In this document: piece after piece, positions 1 through 8,729 of the stretch | Numbering within the stretch: position 1 is the stretch's first letter | Layout of the letters: each line of letters starts with the position of its first letter | Assembly: GCA_963771985.1 (NCBI GenBank) | Contig: CAVYVO010000016.1 | Coordinates: 186,001-250,000, forward strand | DNA from: Trebonia sp963771985 | GTDB taxonomy: Bacteria; Actinomycetota; Actinomycetes; Streptosporangiales; Streptosporangiaceae | Direction of reading: 5' to 3' | DNA: 64,000 nt | Notes under the pieces: model-generated | What the model was told of the DNA's origin: nothing | Database searches by the model: none | The model's input: only the letters and a program-made list of their open reading frames with translations | Position numbers and translations under genes: made by a program

Positions 1-266
1 CATCGGCTGCCGGGATCCTCATCGGCGCGGGCGCGGCTGATGGCTCGCAGCATGCGCCCGTCTGGCAGGTCGGCGGTCAGCGCGGCCAGTTCGCCGATGC
101 TGCGGGCGGTCAGCGCGGCATCGAGACGCTGGTCCAGTTCGGCCGCGGTAAGCCGGCCGTCGCCCGCGGCGATGCGGAGGATATCCACGGCCAGCTGCCG
201 CTCGGCATGCGACGCCCGCAGCGCTGGCGCCGGACCATGGCTGGGTCTGGGATCCGGCTGGCGCAT
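1..266 (-). CDS. DUF1707 (SHOCT-like) domain protein, C-terminus outside window
   Basis: About 88 N-terminal residues are visible; the gene runs off the left edge. The ATG at 266 lies one base after the stop of the ABC permease, so it is the last visible gene of that operon. The sequence RASHAERQLAVDILRIAAGD followed by an LTAAELDQRLDAAL stretch is the typical DUF1707 opening, a small helical domain found at the N-terminus of many actinobacterial membrane proteins. Its function is unknown. Whether a transmembrane or other C-terminal part follows cannot be seen. Confidence 0.75.
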   Translation of the reverse strand, partial: MRQPDPRPSHGPAPALRASHAERQLAVDILRIAAGDGRLTAAELDQRLDAALTARSIGELAALTADLPDGRMLRAISRARADEDPGSR

Positions 267-267
267 G

Positions 268-1005
268 TCAGACGGCAACGCGGCGAATCGTGGCGTACCC
301 GCCGGCCAGCAGGACCGCTGTCAGCGCGGCCAGCAGGCCGGTCAGCCTGGCCGCGGACAGCGCCGCGAAGAAGTGGCCGGTGCTCGCCCAGGTGGGGACC
401 CCAGCGATCAGCAGCGCGGCGGCGAGCAGAACCGTAATCTGAGCGGCCGCGAAGGCCACCGTGCCGACGAGGCCCCAGCGCCGGTAGACGGTCCCCCACC
501 ACATGCCGTAGACGAACAGCAGGGCCAGTGCCACGGACGATGTCAGCCAGGTGAGGTACCACGGCCCGTCGAGAATGTACGGCACCTGGAACACGCGCCC
601 GTTCACCCCCCAGCCGTCGGTGGCCCGCTCGATGGCCTGGAGGACAGTGAGCGCCAGCCCGTCCGCGGCGGCGAGCGTGACGGCGAGCAGCGCGGTCCCG
701 GTGTAGTACGAGCGGCGGCTGACGCCGAGGGCCAGCCCGAACGGCAGCGAACGCCCGGTGCTGATCACGCCCATGGTGAAGACGTAGGCGCAGAAGATGG
801 ACAGCGCGCCGGCCGCCAGCCGGCTCGCGGTGTTCGTGACCAGGACCGGGCCATGGCCGGTCAGCATGACGTGCTGGCTGGCCGGCAGGCTGGCGAAGAT
901 CATCACGTCCGCAATGGCGCCGAACGCCAGGGCGGCCCACGGCAGCACCAGGTAGTTGAGCCGCTGGAGCAGGTGGTAGCGGGCGACGTTGAGCCACGTG
1001 TTCAT
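268..1005 (-). CDS. ABC transporter permease (ABC-2 like integral membrane protein)
   Basis: A 245-residue polytopic membrane protein with about six hydrophobic segments, starting with an amphipathic helix (MNTWLNVARYHLLQRLNY) typical of permeases paired with YtrA-regulated ATPases. It overlaps the upstream ATPase by 4 bp (ATGA type), so the two are translationally coupled. It most likely forms the membrane part of an exporter with the product of 1002-1898. The substrate is unknown; related GntR-ABC operons respond to cell-wall stress in Gram-positives, but nothing here proves that. Confidence 0.8.
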   Translation of the reverse strand: MNTWLNVARYHLLQRLNYLVLPWAALAFGAIADVMIFASLPASQHVMLTGHGPVLVTNTASRLAAGALSIFCAYVFTMGVISTGRSLPFGLALGVSRRSYYTGTALLAVTLAAADGLALTVLQAIERATDGWGVNGRVFQVPYILDGPWYLTWLTSSVALALLFVYGMWWGTVYRRWGLVGTVAFAAAQITVLLAAALLIAGVPTWASTGHFFAALSAARLTGLLAALTAVLLAGGYATIRRVAV

Positions 1006-1898
1006 GCGCTTGTCCTCAGCTGTGTGTCTGGTGCCGGGTGGCCGGCGGCGCGGACCACCAGTTCCTGGAGCGAGAGCGGCTCGAGTGTCAGGTCCCCCGT
1101 CTTGGCACAGGCGCGATCGGCCTGGCCGAGCGGGCCGACGACGACCGCCGACGCCAGCGACCCCAGCTGGCGGCGGTCCCAGACGGCGTGTCTGGTCGTG
1201 AACTCGTCCACGGCGAGGACGGGGCCGCTCACCCTGGTGGCGACGCCTCGCAGGTCGTCGGCCGCCGCGTCGAGCGCGATCCGGCCCCCGTCAAGCACCA
1301 CGACCCGCTCGAACAGCCCGGCGGCCTCGTCGATCAGGTGCGTGGACAGGAGCACCGTCCGTGGATACGCGGCGTAGTCGGCGAGCAGGTGGTCGTAGAA
1401 CACCTGGCGGGCCACCGCGTCCAGGCCCGCGTACGGCTCGTCGAGCATCGTCACCTCGGCCCGGGCGGCGAGGCCGATCACGATCCCGAGCGCCGACCGC
1501 ATCCCCCGGGACAGCTTCTTGACCGCCCGGTCCGGCGGCAGGGCGAAGTCCGCCAGCAGGGTGCCGGCGAGCTCGCCGCTCCAACTGGGGTAGAACCACG
1601 AGGCCGCCCGCAGCGCGTCGCCCACCTTGACGTCGGGGTAGGACTGGTCCTCGCGGAGGAACACCATCCGGCGCAGGATCCGGCCGTTTTCGGCCGGGCT
1701 CGCACCGAAGACCCGGACGCTGCCGGCCGAGGGGAACTCCTGTCCTGCGATGATGCGCATCAGCGTGGTCTTCCCCGCGCCGTTGCGGCCCAGCAGGCCG
1801 GTGATCGACTCGCTCCCCGCGTCGAACGTGACGTGGTCGAGGGCGAGCTGGCCGCGGTAGCGGCGGGTAAGCCCGGCCACTGAGATCGCTGGCGTCAT
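1002..1898 (-). CDS. ABC transporter ATP-binding protein
   Basis: A 298-residue ABC ATPase. Walker A is GRNGAGKTT near residues 37-45, the signature is LSRGM, Walker B ends in MLDEPYAGLD, and the H-loop is in LLSTHLIDEA. The C-terminal 80 or so residues form the accessory tail common in ABC-2 exporters. It overlaps the GntR regulator upstream and the permease downstream by 4 bp each, so the regulator, ATPase and permease are one transcription unit. Confidence 0.92.
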   Translation of the reverse strand: MTPAISVAGLTRRYRGQLALDHVTFDAGSESITGLLGRNGAGKTTLMRIIAGQEFPSAGSVRVFGASPAENGRILRRMVFLREDQSYPDVKVGDALRAASWFYPSWSGELAGTLLADFALPPDRAVKKLSRGMRSALGIVIGLAARAEVTMLDEPYAGLDAVARQVFYDHLLADYAAYPRTVLLSTHLIDEAAGLFERVVVLDGGRIALDAAADDLRGVATRVSGPVLAVDEFTTRHAVWDRRQLGSLASAVVVGPLGQADRACAKTGDLTLEPLSLQELVVRAAGHPAPDTQLRTSA

Positions 1899-2287
1899 AG
1901 CGTCAGGCCTTCCATGACGTGACCGGCCTCGCGAATCAGCTCGACCAGCTCGCCGGTGCCGATGCCGAGCCGGCTCGCCTCGGCGACCATGGGTTCGATG
2001 TAGCGTTCGGCGAACCGCCCGCGGCGCTCTTCAAGCAGCCGCTGCCGCGCCCCGGCCGCCACGAACATCCCGATGCCGCGGCGCTTTTCTAGCAGCCCCT
2101 CATCGGCCAGCACGTTGATGCCCTTGGCCGCCGTCGCCGGGTTGATCCGGTAATAGGCGGCCAGCTCGTTACTCGACGGCACCCGCCCGCCCTCGGCCAG
2201 GCCGCCGTCCGCGATCTCCGCCGCCAGGCGGTCGGCCACCTGGACGAACAGCGGGGCGCCCTCATCAAGGCCTGCCATCTCCCGCAC
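1895..2287 (-). CDS. GntR family transcriptional regulator, YtrA subfamily
   Basis: A 130-residue protein with an N-terminal winged helix (ELAAYYRINPATAAKGINVL is the recognition region, with the wing EKRRGIGMFV) and a short helical tail of about 50 residues. That length and layout mark the YtrA subfamily, which regulates its own ABC transporter operon. The GTG start at 2287 follows GGGGAGGG. It probably binds the perfect inverted repeat just upstream (2317-2340) and represses the operon autogenously. The ligand is unknown. Confidence 0.9.
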   Translation of the reverse strand: MREMAGLDEGAPLFVQVADRLAAEIADGGLAEGGRVPSSNELAAYYRINPATAAKGINVLADEGLLEKRRGIGMFVAAGARQRLLEERRGRFAERYIEPMVAEASRLGIGTGELVELIREAGHVMEGLTL

Positions 2288-2316
2288 CTGCGTTCACCCT
2301 CCCCGGCCTGTTCGTT

Positions 2317-2340
2317 GGTCCATTACCTGAGTAATGTACC
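2317..2340. promoter_or_regulatory. Probable GntR/YtrA operator
   Basis: Inverted repeat with core CATTAC-CTGA-GTAATG (perfect 6-bp arms at 2321-2336). The arms extend to 10 bp with one mismatch over 2317-2340. It lies 30-53 bp upstream of the GntR start codon, where an autoregulatory operator would overlap the promoter. Binding is inferred from position and symmetry. Confidence 0.7.
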
Positions 2341-2397
2341 GATGACCCGAGAGGCGGTCAAGGGCGATCCCGCGCCGGCGCCGACGGCCAGCAACGC

Positions 2398-2430
2398 CGT
2401 GGCGCGGCGGCCGCAGGCCGCCGCGCCACG
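2398..2430 (-). terminator. Strong hairpin downstream of the xylanase gene
   Basis: A perfect 15-bp stem (2398-2412 with 2416-2430) closed by the loop GCA. It starts 25 bp past the xylanase stop and has no T tract, like many actinomycete terminators. It separates the xylanase from the leftward GntR operon. Confidence 0.75.
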
Positions 2431-2455
2431 AGTGCGGGGTTCCGGATGCCCGGGG

Positions 2456-3469
2456 TTAACCGGTACTACAGGAGACCGTCGGCCAGGTCCACTGGCCGTT
2501 GGGCGAGATCGTGACGCCCCAGTCATTGCCGTTGCCGTTGGGCGTGGCGGTCATCACGTACTCGCTGGGGAAGGAGGCGTTGACGTTCCAGGTGGAGTAG
2601 ACCACCGCCGGGGCGTCGAGGTCCATCGTCACGGTCCAGGTGCTGGAGCCGGTGACCGAGACGTTGAGGTTGTACCAGTTGCTTCCCTGCGACCCGGCCG
2701 ACAGCGTGGCCGTGCAGCCGCTGCCTCCGCCGCCTCCGCCGCCTCCGCCGGAGCCGCCGCCGGAGGAGGAGCCGACCGTGATGTTGGAGCTCCCGCTGCC
2801 GCCGTTGAATCCCTCTGTCGCGAGGATCTGGTAGTTGAACGTGCCCAGCGGCATCCCGTCACTGGCCCACGCGTTGAAGATATTGCCGGTGGTTATGGTT
2901 CCGCCGACCCGCGACGACGTCCGGACGGCCCAGTACTGCTCGAAGGTCGCGGTGCCCTCGATGGAGGGCTGGTTGACCCGCTGGTCCTCGTAGATGTCGT
3001 ACGTGCCGCCGTCGCTGGTGACCGTGCCCTTGTACGTCGCTCCGCTGGAGGGGTTGTAACCGCTCCAGTCATCGGTGATGTAGTACTCCACCAGCGGGTT
3101 CGTCGTCCACCCGTACAACGACAGGTACGCGTCGCCGGACGGGTTGAAGCTGCCCGAGTAGGTCACGGTCCTGGCCGCGCCGGTACTCCAGCCCACGCCG
3201 GCGACGAAGTCCCCGGCGCCGCTCCATGAGGTGCTGTAGTTGCCGCCGGAGCCCAGGGTGATGCACGCGGATCCGGTGCCCGCGGTCCACATCTGGTAGT
3301 AGTAGCCGTTGTTGCTGCCGGTCTGACTCGAGCAGATGCTCGAGGCGGCCCGGGCGGTGCCGGGCAGGACCGCCGTGGCCACGGCGAGCGCCACGGCGAG
3401 CGCACCCCCGATGAGCAGCCTGGCGCGGCTGAGTCGGCGGCTTTTCGGGAAGGCAGGAGGGTCGTTCAT
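2456..3469 (-). CDS. Secreted endo-1,4-beta-xylanase, GH11 with C-terminal CBM2-like domain
   Basis: 337 residues. The N-terminus is a signal peptide (basic RR region, hydrophobic core, cleavage near AARAA). A GH11 jelly-roll domain spans about residues 45-230, with the nucleophile Glu in PLVEYYI and the acid/base Glu in ATEGFNGGSGSSNITV. A Gly/Ser linker follows, then a domain of about 95 residues that starts with CTATLS and ends with a Cys near the C-terminus, as in cellulose/xylan-binding CBM2. The ATG at 3469 is preceded by AGGAAG. The enzyme would hydrolyse xylan outside the cell. Upstream CGAAA-type motifs suggest substrate-controlled expression. Confidence 0.93.
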   Translation of the reverse strand: MNDPPAFPKSRRLSRARLLIGGALAVALAVATAVLPGTARAASSICSSQTGSNNGYYYQMWTAGTGSACITLGSGGNYSTSWSGAGDFVAGVGWSTGAARTVTYSGSFNPSGDAYLSLYGWTTNPLVEYYITDDWSGYNPSSGATYKGTVTSDGGTYDIYEDQRVNQPSIEGTATFEQYWAVRTSSRVGGTITTGNIFNAWASDGMPLGTFNYQILATEGFNGGSGSSNITVGSSSGGGSGGGGGGGGGSGCTATLSAGSQGSNWYNLNVSVTGSSTWTVTMDLDAPAVVYSTWNVNASFPSEYVMTATPNGNGNDWGVTISPNGQWTWPTVSCSTG

Positions 3470-3546
3470 GTGAGTGCTTCCTCGTGAAGGGGGCGTCCTG
3501 CGGTCGATGACCGGAGTATCGATCCGCCGCCGGGAAGCTGTCAATA

Positions 3547-3567
3547 ACTTTCGGAAATCTTTCGGAA
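3547..3567. promoter_or_regulatory. Direct repeat of CTTTCGGAA upstream of xylanase
   Basis: Two CTTTCGGAA copies (3548-3556 and 3559-3567), 11 bp apart and 80-100 bp upstream of the xylanase ATG. They share the TTTCG half of the CGAAA/TTTCG motif reported upstream of Streptomyces xylanase genes, and could be promoter-proximal repressor half-sites. Confidence 0.45.
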
Positions 3568-3679
3568 TCCTAATCTTAACAAATGATCACCGCCAACACG
3601 GTGGCCCTGCTGGATCATCGAGTTCGCTGTCGACGGCCATAGGCATTGGGCAGACAATTAACCCCCGATCTCACAGCAT

Positions 3680-3710
3680 TGAAACTTTCGGAAATACCCG
3701 AAACTTTCGG
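3680..3710. promoter_or_regulatory. CGAAACTTTCG palindromes (xylanase-type operator)
   Basis: A perfect 11-bp palindrome, CGAAACTTTCG, at 3699-3709, and a near copy, TGAAACTTTCG, at 3680-3690, about 210-240 bp upstream of the GH11 start. The same CGAAA-N-TTTCG motif is described for streptomycete xylanase promoters. Control of this xylanase is inferred; the site also lies 250 bp before the divergent MFS gene. Confidence 0.6.
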
Positions 3711-3791
3711 ACACCCAAGGCCGCCCCGCGCAGCGCGGCATGGCGCGGGTCTCACAATGCGAGCCGAATCCCCTCCCACGCCGAACTCAGC

Positions 3792-3848
3792 GCAGGCCGA
3801 TTGCGTAATCGACCTGCTCTAATGTGGTCGATTGCGCAATCGGCCTGC
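3792..3848. repeat. Double-palindrome intergenic repeat, copy A
   Basis: 57 bp: left arm 3792-3814, 11-nt loop TGCTCTAATGT (3815-3825), right arm 3826-3848. The 23-bp arms are complementary with one mismatch, and each arm holds a smaller palindrome around GATTGCGCAATC, so the whole can fold as one long hairpin or two short ones. It lies between the divergent xylanase and MFS genes. Related copies are at 11464, 20176 and 31488. Confidence 0.85.
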
Positions 3849-3960
3849 CAGCCCTCCGGCGACTCGGCGCGGCCGGATCTACCATGGGTCCGACAACTCA
3901 ATGATTCGGGAGCCCTGACTCCCGAGGGTGGGCGGGGGCTTATCTCTTCGGAGGTGAGCT

Positions 3961-5181
3961 GTGTTCCGCCCGTACGTTCAAGCTGTCCGCACTCCGGGTG
4001 CGCTCCTGCCGCTGGCCGCTAGCTTCGCCGGCGGTGGCCTGCCGATCGGGATGCTGACGCTCGCTGTCCTGCTCTTGGTTCGCCTGCGGAGCGGGTCGTT
4101 CCTGGATGTCGGCATGATGGCCGCGGCGCTGAGCACCGGAAACGCCGTCGGCGTCGCCGTCCAGGGCGCCTTGATCGACCGCCGGGGCCAGACCGTGGTG
4201 CTCGTCCCGGCCAGTTTGACCTGCCTGTCGTCTCTCATCGCCCTGGTGCTCGTGACCGCACGCGGCGGTCCGCCGGCGCTCGCGGCTGGCCTGGCGGTGA
4301 CCGGCGGGGCCGCTATCCCGGCCACGCCGAGCAGCATGCGCGTCCTGTGGGCAGCTCTTGTCACCGACCCCCGGCTCCGGTTGACGGCGTACGCCCTGTC
4401 CGCGGTGAGCTTCACCGTGGCCACGATCCTCGGTCCCGTGCTGGTCTCCGGGCTGCTGCTGCTCGGCGGGCCGCAAGCGGCGGTGCTGGTCGCCGCCGGG
4501 CTGGCGGGGGGAGGTGGTCTCCTCTTCGCCGTTACGCCGGCGTCCCGGCGCTGGGTTCCCGCGGCGGCACGAGTTCCCCGTCGCTCTCGCGGCTTGCCCG
4601 GCCGGGGCATGCGGACGCTGATCGCCGGCAACCTGGCCATCGGGCTGGCGGCCGGCTTGTGCGGCGTCGGGGTCCCCGCGGCGGCGGTCGCGCTGGGGGC
4701 AGCCGCGCTGGCCGGGGTGTTCGGCGCGGCGGGGGCGGCCGGTGATCTCTGCGGGGGCTTCGTCTACGGGGGCAGGCACTGGCGGCTGCCGCTGGCCTCG
4801 CGTCTCGTCGCGGCCCAGTGCGGCTCGGCCGTCGTCGGCGTCGCCCTGGCGCTTGCCAGCGCGAGCATTCCCGGGATGCTGCTGGTGATGCCTGTCAACG
4901 GGGCGGCCGGAGCGGTCCAGGGGATCACGACGACCACGCTGCTCGACGACGTCGCCGAGCCCGGTGCGCTCACCGGATCGTACGCGTTGCTGGTGAGTTC
5001 CGGACTGGCTGGGAGCGCCGCCGGGTACATCGTCGGCGGCGCCCTGGTCAGCGCTGCCGGGATCCGGAGCTTGTTCCTCGCGGCCGGGGCCGCGGGCCTG
5101 GCAGCGGCGGGCTGGTATGCCCGCAGGCGCCGGACGCTCGAACCCGCGCGGCGGTCTCCGCGGCCCGGCGCCCCGTGCTGA
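3961..5181 (+). CDS. MFS transporter
   Basis: A 406-residue protein with about twelve hydrophobic segments and an MFS loop motif after TM2 (ALIDRRGQ). The GTG start at 3961 follows GGAGGTGAGCT. The C-terminal tail is short, basic and Pro-rich. The substrate cannot be predicted; the general shape fits small MFS permeases of the YbfB or drug-efflux kind. Its 3' end overlaps the 3' end of the convergent DHA2 gene if that gene is read through its frameshift. Confidence 0.8.
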   Translation: MFRPYVQAVRTPGALLPLAASFAGGGLPIGMLTLAVLLLVRLRSGSFLDVGMMAAALSTGNAVGVAVQGALIDRRGQTVVLVPASLTCLSSLIALVLVTARGGPPALAAGLAVTGGAAIPATPSSMRVLWAALVTDPRLRLTAYALSAVSFTVATILGPVLVSGLLLLGGPQAAVLVAAGLAGGGGLLFAVTPASRRWVPAAARVPRRSRGLPGRGMRTLIAGNLAIGLAAGLCGVGVPAAAVALGAAALAGVFGAAGAAGDLCGGFVYGGRHWRLPLASRLVAAQCGSAVVGVALALASASIPGMLLVMPVNGAAGAVQGITTTTLLDDVAEPGALTGSYALLVSSGLAGSAAGYIVGGALVSAAGIRSLFLAAGAAGLAAAGWYARRRRTLEPARRSPRPGAPC

Positions 5182-6561
5182 CCAGCCCCAGCACCAGGAT
5201 GCCGGCGCCCAGCCCGGTCACCATCCACCACACGCCGTGCTCGGCGCCGGTGAACGCGGTCCCGCCGCGGGCCAGGGCCGGTCCCGCGATCGTGCCGGAG
5301 ATCGCGACGCCGAGGGCGGTGCCGGCCTGCGGCCGGCGGAGGCCAGCGAGGCGGCCACCCCGGCCATCGAGCGAGGCATGCCGGAGACCGCCGTGTTGGT
5401 AATCGGCGGGTTGACGGTGCCTAGGAAGACGCCGAACAGCACGTAGACCGCGAGTACCGCCGGCAGCGGGGTGCCCGGCCCGAGCCAGCGCGACGCGATG
5501 CCGCCCAGCGCCAGCGCGGCCCCGGCGACCACCAGCGGCGGCCGGGGACCGCGCGCGCCGACCAGCCGGCCGACGCGCGGGGAGAGCACCAGGACGGGCA
5601 CCGCCACCGGCAGCAGGCATAGCCCGGCCGGCAGCGCCGCCATGCCGCGCACGTCCTGCAGGTACTGGGTGGTCACGAACAGGAACGCGCCGAACGCGCA
5701 CAGGGCGAAGACCGCCATCACGATCGCGGAACTGAACGGCACGCTGCGAAACAGGCGAAGCTCGAGCAGTGGGTCGGCGCGGCGCGGCTCATAGCCGAGG
5801 ATGCCCGCCACGCCGAGCACGGCGACGGCGAGCAGCCCGAGAACGACCGGTGCGGACCAGCCCAGCCTGCCGGCGGCGATGATCGCGGAAACGACGCCGC
5901 CGAGCACCAGGACCATCAGGACCTGGCCCACCGGGTCCGGCCTGCGTGCCCGCGCGGCGCGGGACTCGGGCACGAACAGCGCGGCGCCCGCGATCGCGGC
6001 GATGGCGATCGGCACGTTGACCCAGAAGATGGAGTGCCAGCCGAAGGCGTCGGTCAGGGCGCCGCCGAGGATCGGCCCCAGCGCCAGCGCCAGCCCGGTC
6101 ATAGAGCCGAACACGCCGATGGCCCTGGCCCGCTCGGCCGGATCGGTGAACGTGTTGGCGATGATCGCCATGGCCACAGGGTTGAGCATCGTGCCGCCCG
6201 CGGCCTGCACCACGCGCGCCGCGATCAGCCAGCCGATGCCCGGCGCCAGGCCGCACAGCAGGGAGCCGAGTCCGAAGGCGGCCAGGCCGGCCTGGAACAC
6301 GCGCCGGCGGCCGACCCGGTCGGCGGTGGACCCGGCCAGCACCAGGAAGCTGGCCAGCACCAGGGTGTAGGCGTCGACCGTCCACTGCTGGCCGGACACC
6401 GAGGCGTGCAGGTCGCGGTGGATCACCGGCAGCGCGACGTTGACGATGGAGATGTCCATCACCACGATGACGATGCTGACGCAGCAGACCGCGAGCACCA
6501 GGTGCCGGCGGCGCCGGGTGAGGCCGCCGGCCATGGTGGCGGACAGCGTTGGGGAAGTCAT
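5048..6561 (-). pseudogene. DHA2-family (EmrB/QacA-like) MFS exporter, frameshifted near its 3' end
   Basis: It starts at ATG 6561 and keeps one frame to about 5330, with the 14-TM DHA2 pattern (DISIVNVALPVIHRDLH opening, then RVGRRRVFQAGL). Around 5324-5334 the frame changes by -1. The original frame then gives a non-homologous Arg/Pro-rich tail ending at 5218, while the neighbouring frame continues the expected sequence (QAGTALGVAISGTIAGPALA, then two more membrane segments) to a stop at 5048. A one-base deletion, real or a sequencing error, explains this. The divergent MerR gene 25 bp away is the likely regulator. Confidence 0.8.
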
Positions 6562-6585
6562 GACCGCGACGCTAGGATTTAGAGC

Positions 6586-7053
6586 GTGCTCGAAGTCAAA
6601 CCGCGACCGGAAGCTCGCTCCGTCCCCGAGGCGGGCGTGAGCATCGCCGAGGCCGCCGCCCGCACCGGGGTCAGCGTGCACACGCTGCGCTATTACGAGC
6701 GCGCCGGCCTGGTCGTCACCCCCGTCGACCGCACGTACGGCGGCCGCCGGCGCTATCACCGCGAAGACCTGAAGTGGATCACCATCTGCACCAGGCTGCG
6801 GGCGACCGGCATGCCGATCAGGATCATCCGGCGCTACGCCCAGCTCGTCTCCGCCGGGCCCGGTAACGAGCCGGAGCGGCTCGCCCTCCTGGAGGCGCAC
6901 CGCGCCGACGTGACCGCGAAGCTCGCGCAGGTACAGGAAAACCTCGAGCTCATCGACCACAAGATCGACGTCTACCGAGGCCGCCTCGCGGCAGGCGACG
7001 CCGACCAGCTATGGGCGCCCAAGCGCCCGGCGGGTAGCGGCGCGCGAAGCTAG
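6586..7053 (+). CDS. MerR family transcriptional regulator
   Basis: A 155-residue protein with the MerR N-terminal HTH (VSIAEAAARTGVSVHTLRYY, then ERAGL) and a coiled-coil dimer helix in the second half (residues about 95-135). It has no clustered Cys, so it is probably a ligand-sensing rather than a metal-sensing type. The GTG at 6586 is only 25 bp from the start of the divergent exporter; the alternative GTG at 6637 (VSIAEAA) matches the usual MerR N-terminus better and would leave room for a shared promoter. It likely controls the exporter at 5048-6561. Confidence 0.85.
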   Translation: MLEVKPRPEARSVPEAGVSIAEAAARTGVSVHTLRYYERAGLVVTPVDRTYGGRRRYHREDLKWITICTRLRATGMPIRIIRRYAQLVSAGPGNEPERLALLEAHRADVTAKLAQVQENLELIDHKIDVYRGRLAAGDADQLWAPKRPAGSGARS

Positions 7054-7523
7054 CGGGCCTCCGCGCCGGAGGTCGCGAACAGGTCGATCCCCTGACCGGC
7101 GGCATGGGCGATCAGCAGCCGGCTGACCAGCCTGGAGAGCGTTTCGCGATCGCGCGGCGGCAGCCGGCCGAGCATCGCCAGGACATCAGCCTCGAAGCGG
7201 GCCGCGGCCCGCGAAACGAGCGACCGGCCGTTGTCGGTGAGGCTGACCAGCACCGCCCTGCGGTCGGTTGCCGAGGGAACGCGCGTGACCAGGCCGCGGC
7301 GCTCAGCGCGGTCGACCAGGCCCGTGACGCTGGACTTGTCGAGTCCCAGGAGCCGTCCCAGTTCGTTCATGGTCGGCTCGCGGTCCCGCAGCACGCCCAG
7401 CAGGCGCGTCTGGGCGACCGAGAGGTCCTGCTCCGCGGCCTGGCGCTCGAGCATGCCCAGGACCACGAAGGAAAGCTGCGCCAGCCCGTCGACGGGGCTG
7501 AGCTGCTCGCGCGCTGCTGCCAT
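7050..7523 (-). CDS. MarR family transcriptional regulator
   Basis: A 157-residue MarR protein: dimerisation helices at both ends, and a winged helix with the recognition helix in MNELGRLLGLDKSSVTGLVD and the wing SATDRRAVLVSLT. It is divergent from the oxidoreductase at 7612, with two overlapping palindromic sites between them. The arrangement indicates repression of the oxidoreductase and of itself, relieved by an electrophile, quinone or phenolic ligand. No conserved redox Cys is present, since the protein has no Cys at all. Confidence 0.9.
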   Translation of the reverse strand: MAAAREQLSPVDGLAQLSFVVLGMLERQAAEQDLSVAQTRLLGVLRDREPTMNELGRLLGLDKSSVTGLVDRAERRGLVTRVPSATDRRAVLVSLTDNGRSLVSRAAARFEADVLAMLGRLPPRDRETLSRLVSRLLIAHAAGQGIDLFATSGAEAR

Positions 7524-7540
7524 GTCCGAAGGCTATCTTG

Positions 7541-7587
7541 ATTTAGTTGGTGCCACCAACTAAATTAGTACGTGGCACAAACTAAAT
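7541..7587. promoter_or_regulatory. Tandem MarR operators
   Basis: Site 1 (7541-7565) is a perfect palindrome with 12-bp arms, ATTTAGTTGGTG and its complement, around one C. Site 2 (7564-7587) is an imperfect version, reading ATTAGT near one end and ACTAAAT at the other with GTGGCAC in the middle. The two share two bases. They fill the gap between the divergent MarR and oxidoreductase genes and would cover both promoters. Confidence 0.85.
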
Positions 7588-7611
7588 GACACGCTCAGGA
7601 GGAACACCGGC

Positions 7612-8580
7612 ATGGCCATGATGAACGCGGCGGTCGTGACATCGTTCGCGGAGCCGCCCCGCTACCAGCAGTTCGAGGTCCCGCGGCCGCGTGGCGCGGA
7701 CGAGGTGCTCGTCGACGTCCTCGCCGCCGGGCTGCACCCGCGTGTCCGGAGCGGCGCCGCCGGGGCGCACTACACCAGCACGGGCACGCTGCCGATGATC
7801 CCCGGGATCGACGCGGTTGGCCGGCGGGCCGACGGCAGGCTGATTTACTTCATGGCCGCCGACGACGTGACCGGCACGATGGCCGACAAGGCCCTCGCCG
7901 GCCCGCGCCGGTCGGTCGAACTGCCCGGTGATGCCGACGTCGCGAAGATCGCCGCCGCGATGAACCCGGCCATGTCGTCGTGGGTGGCCCTGCGCCGCCG
8001 GGTCCCGCTCGAATCCGGGCAGCGTGTCCTCGTTCTCGGCGCGACCGGCAACGCCGGAGCGATGGCCGTTCAGGTGGCCAGGCTGCTCGGCGCCGGGCAC
8101 GTGGTCGGCGCCGGGCGCGATCCCGGCCGGCTGCGCGCGCTCGCCTCGGCCGGCGCCGACGACGTCGTCCAGCTGACCGGCGACGGCGACGCGACAAGCG
8201 CGGCGCTCGCCGCCGCGGCCGCCGAGTCCGACATCGTCCTCGACTACCTGTGGGGCAAGCCCGCCCAGCAGACGATGGCCGCGCTGCTGGCGGCGCGCGC
8301 TGACCGCGGCCGCGCGCTGGACTGGATCCAGATCGGTGCGGTCGCCGGCCCCACGATCGAGCTGCCGTCGGCGGCCCTGCGCTCGGCCAACCTCCGCGTC
8401 CAGGGCAGCGGCCAGGGCTCCGTTCCGGCGGCGGACTACCGCGCCGAACTGCCCGCACTCGCCCGCGAGATCAGCGCGGGCACGATCGCGGTCACGGCGA
8501 ACACGGCGCCGCTGTCCGACGTGGAGCAGGCCTGGACCCGGCCAGAGGTCCCCGGCGAGCGCACCGTGCTACTGCCGTAG
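7612..8580 (+). CDS. Zinc-independent MDR-family NAD(P)H:quinone oxidoreductase / alcohol dehydrogenase-like
   Basis: 322 residues: a GroES-like N-terminal domain (about 1-125) and a Rossmann domain whose nucleotide-binding loop is VLVLGATGNAGAMAVQVARL. The Cys and His zinc ligands of classical alcohol dehydrogenases are absent, so it belongs with quinone oxidoreductase / enoyl reductase-like MDR proteins. It starts at ATG 7612 after AGGAGGAAC. Expression is probably controlled by the divergent MarR regulator, which fits a detoxification role for quinones or reactive carbonyls; the substrate is inferred only. Confidence 0.85.
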   Translation: MAMMNAAVVTSFAEPPRYQQFEVPRPRGADEVLVDVLAAGLHPRVRSGAAGAHYTSTGTLPMIPGIDAVGRRADGRLIYFMAADDVTGTMADKALAGPRRSVELPGDADVAKIAAAMNPAMSSWVALRRRVPLESGQRVLVLGATGNAGAMAVQVARLLGAGHVVGAGRDPGRLRALASAGADDVVQLTGDGDATSAALAAAAAESDIVLDYLWGKPAQQTMAALLAARADRGRALDWIQIGAVAGPTIELPSAALRSANLRVQGSGQGSVPAADYRAELPALAREISAGTIAVTANTAPLSDVEQAWTRPEVPGERTVLLP

Positions 8581-8729
8581 CCCCCGGCATCCGTTCCCTA
8601 TTCGTCCAGCTTGACCGTCCACCCACACCCATTTAGAATACCTGTACTAACAAATCGAGCAAGCCGCCTCCATGGTAGAGCACTAGAGCGGCCCTCGATC
8701 ACCTAACCTGCTGAGGAGGTCAAGCGACC

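Noticed and set aside
40..1377. A long + strand open frame of more than 400 codons opposite the ABC operon
   Set aside because: It is antisense to genes with clear family motifs, and its sequence is Arg/Gly/Gln-rich and repetitive, as expected of GC-rich shadow frames.
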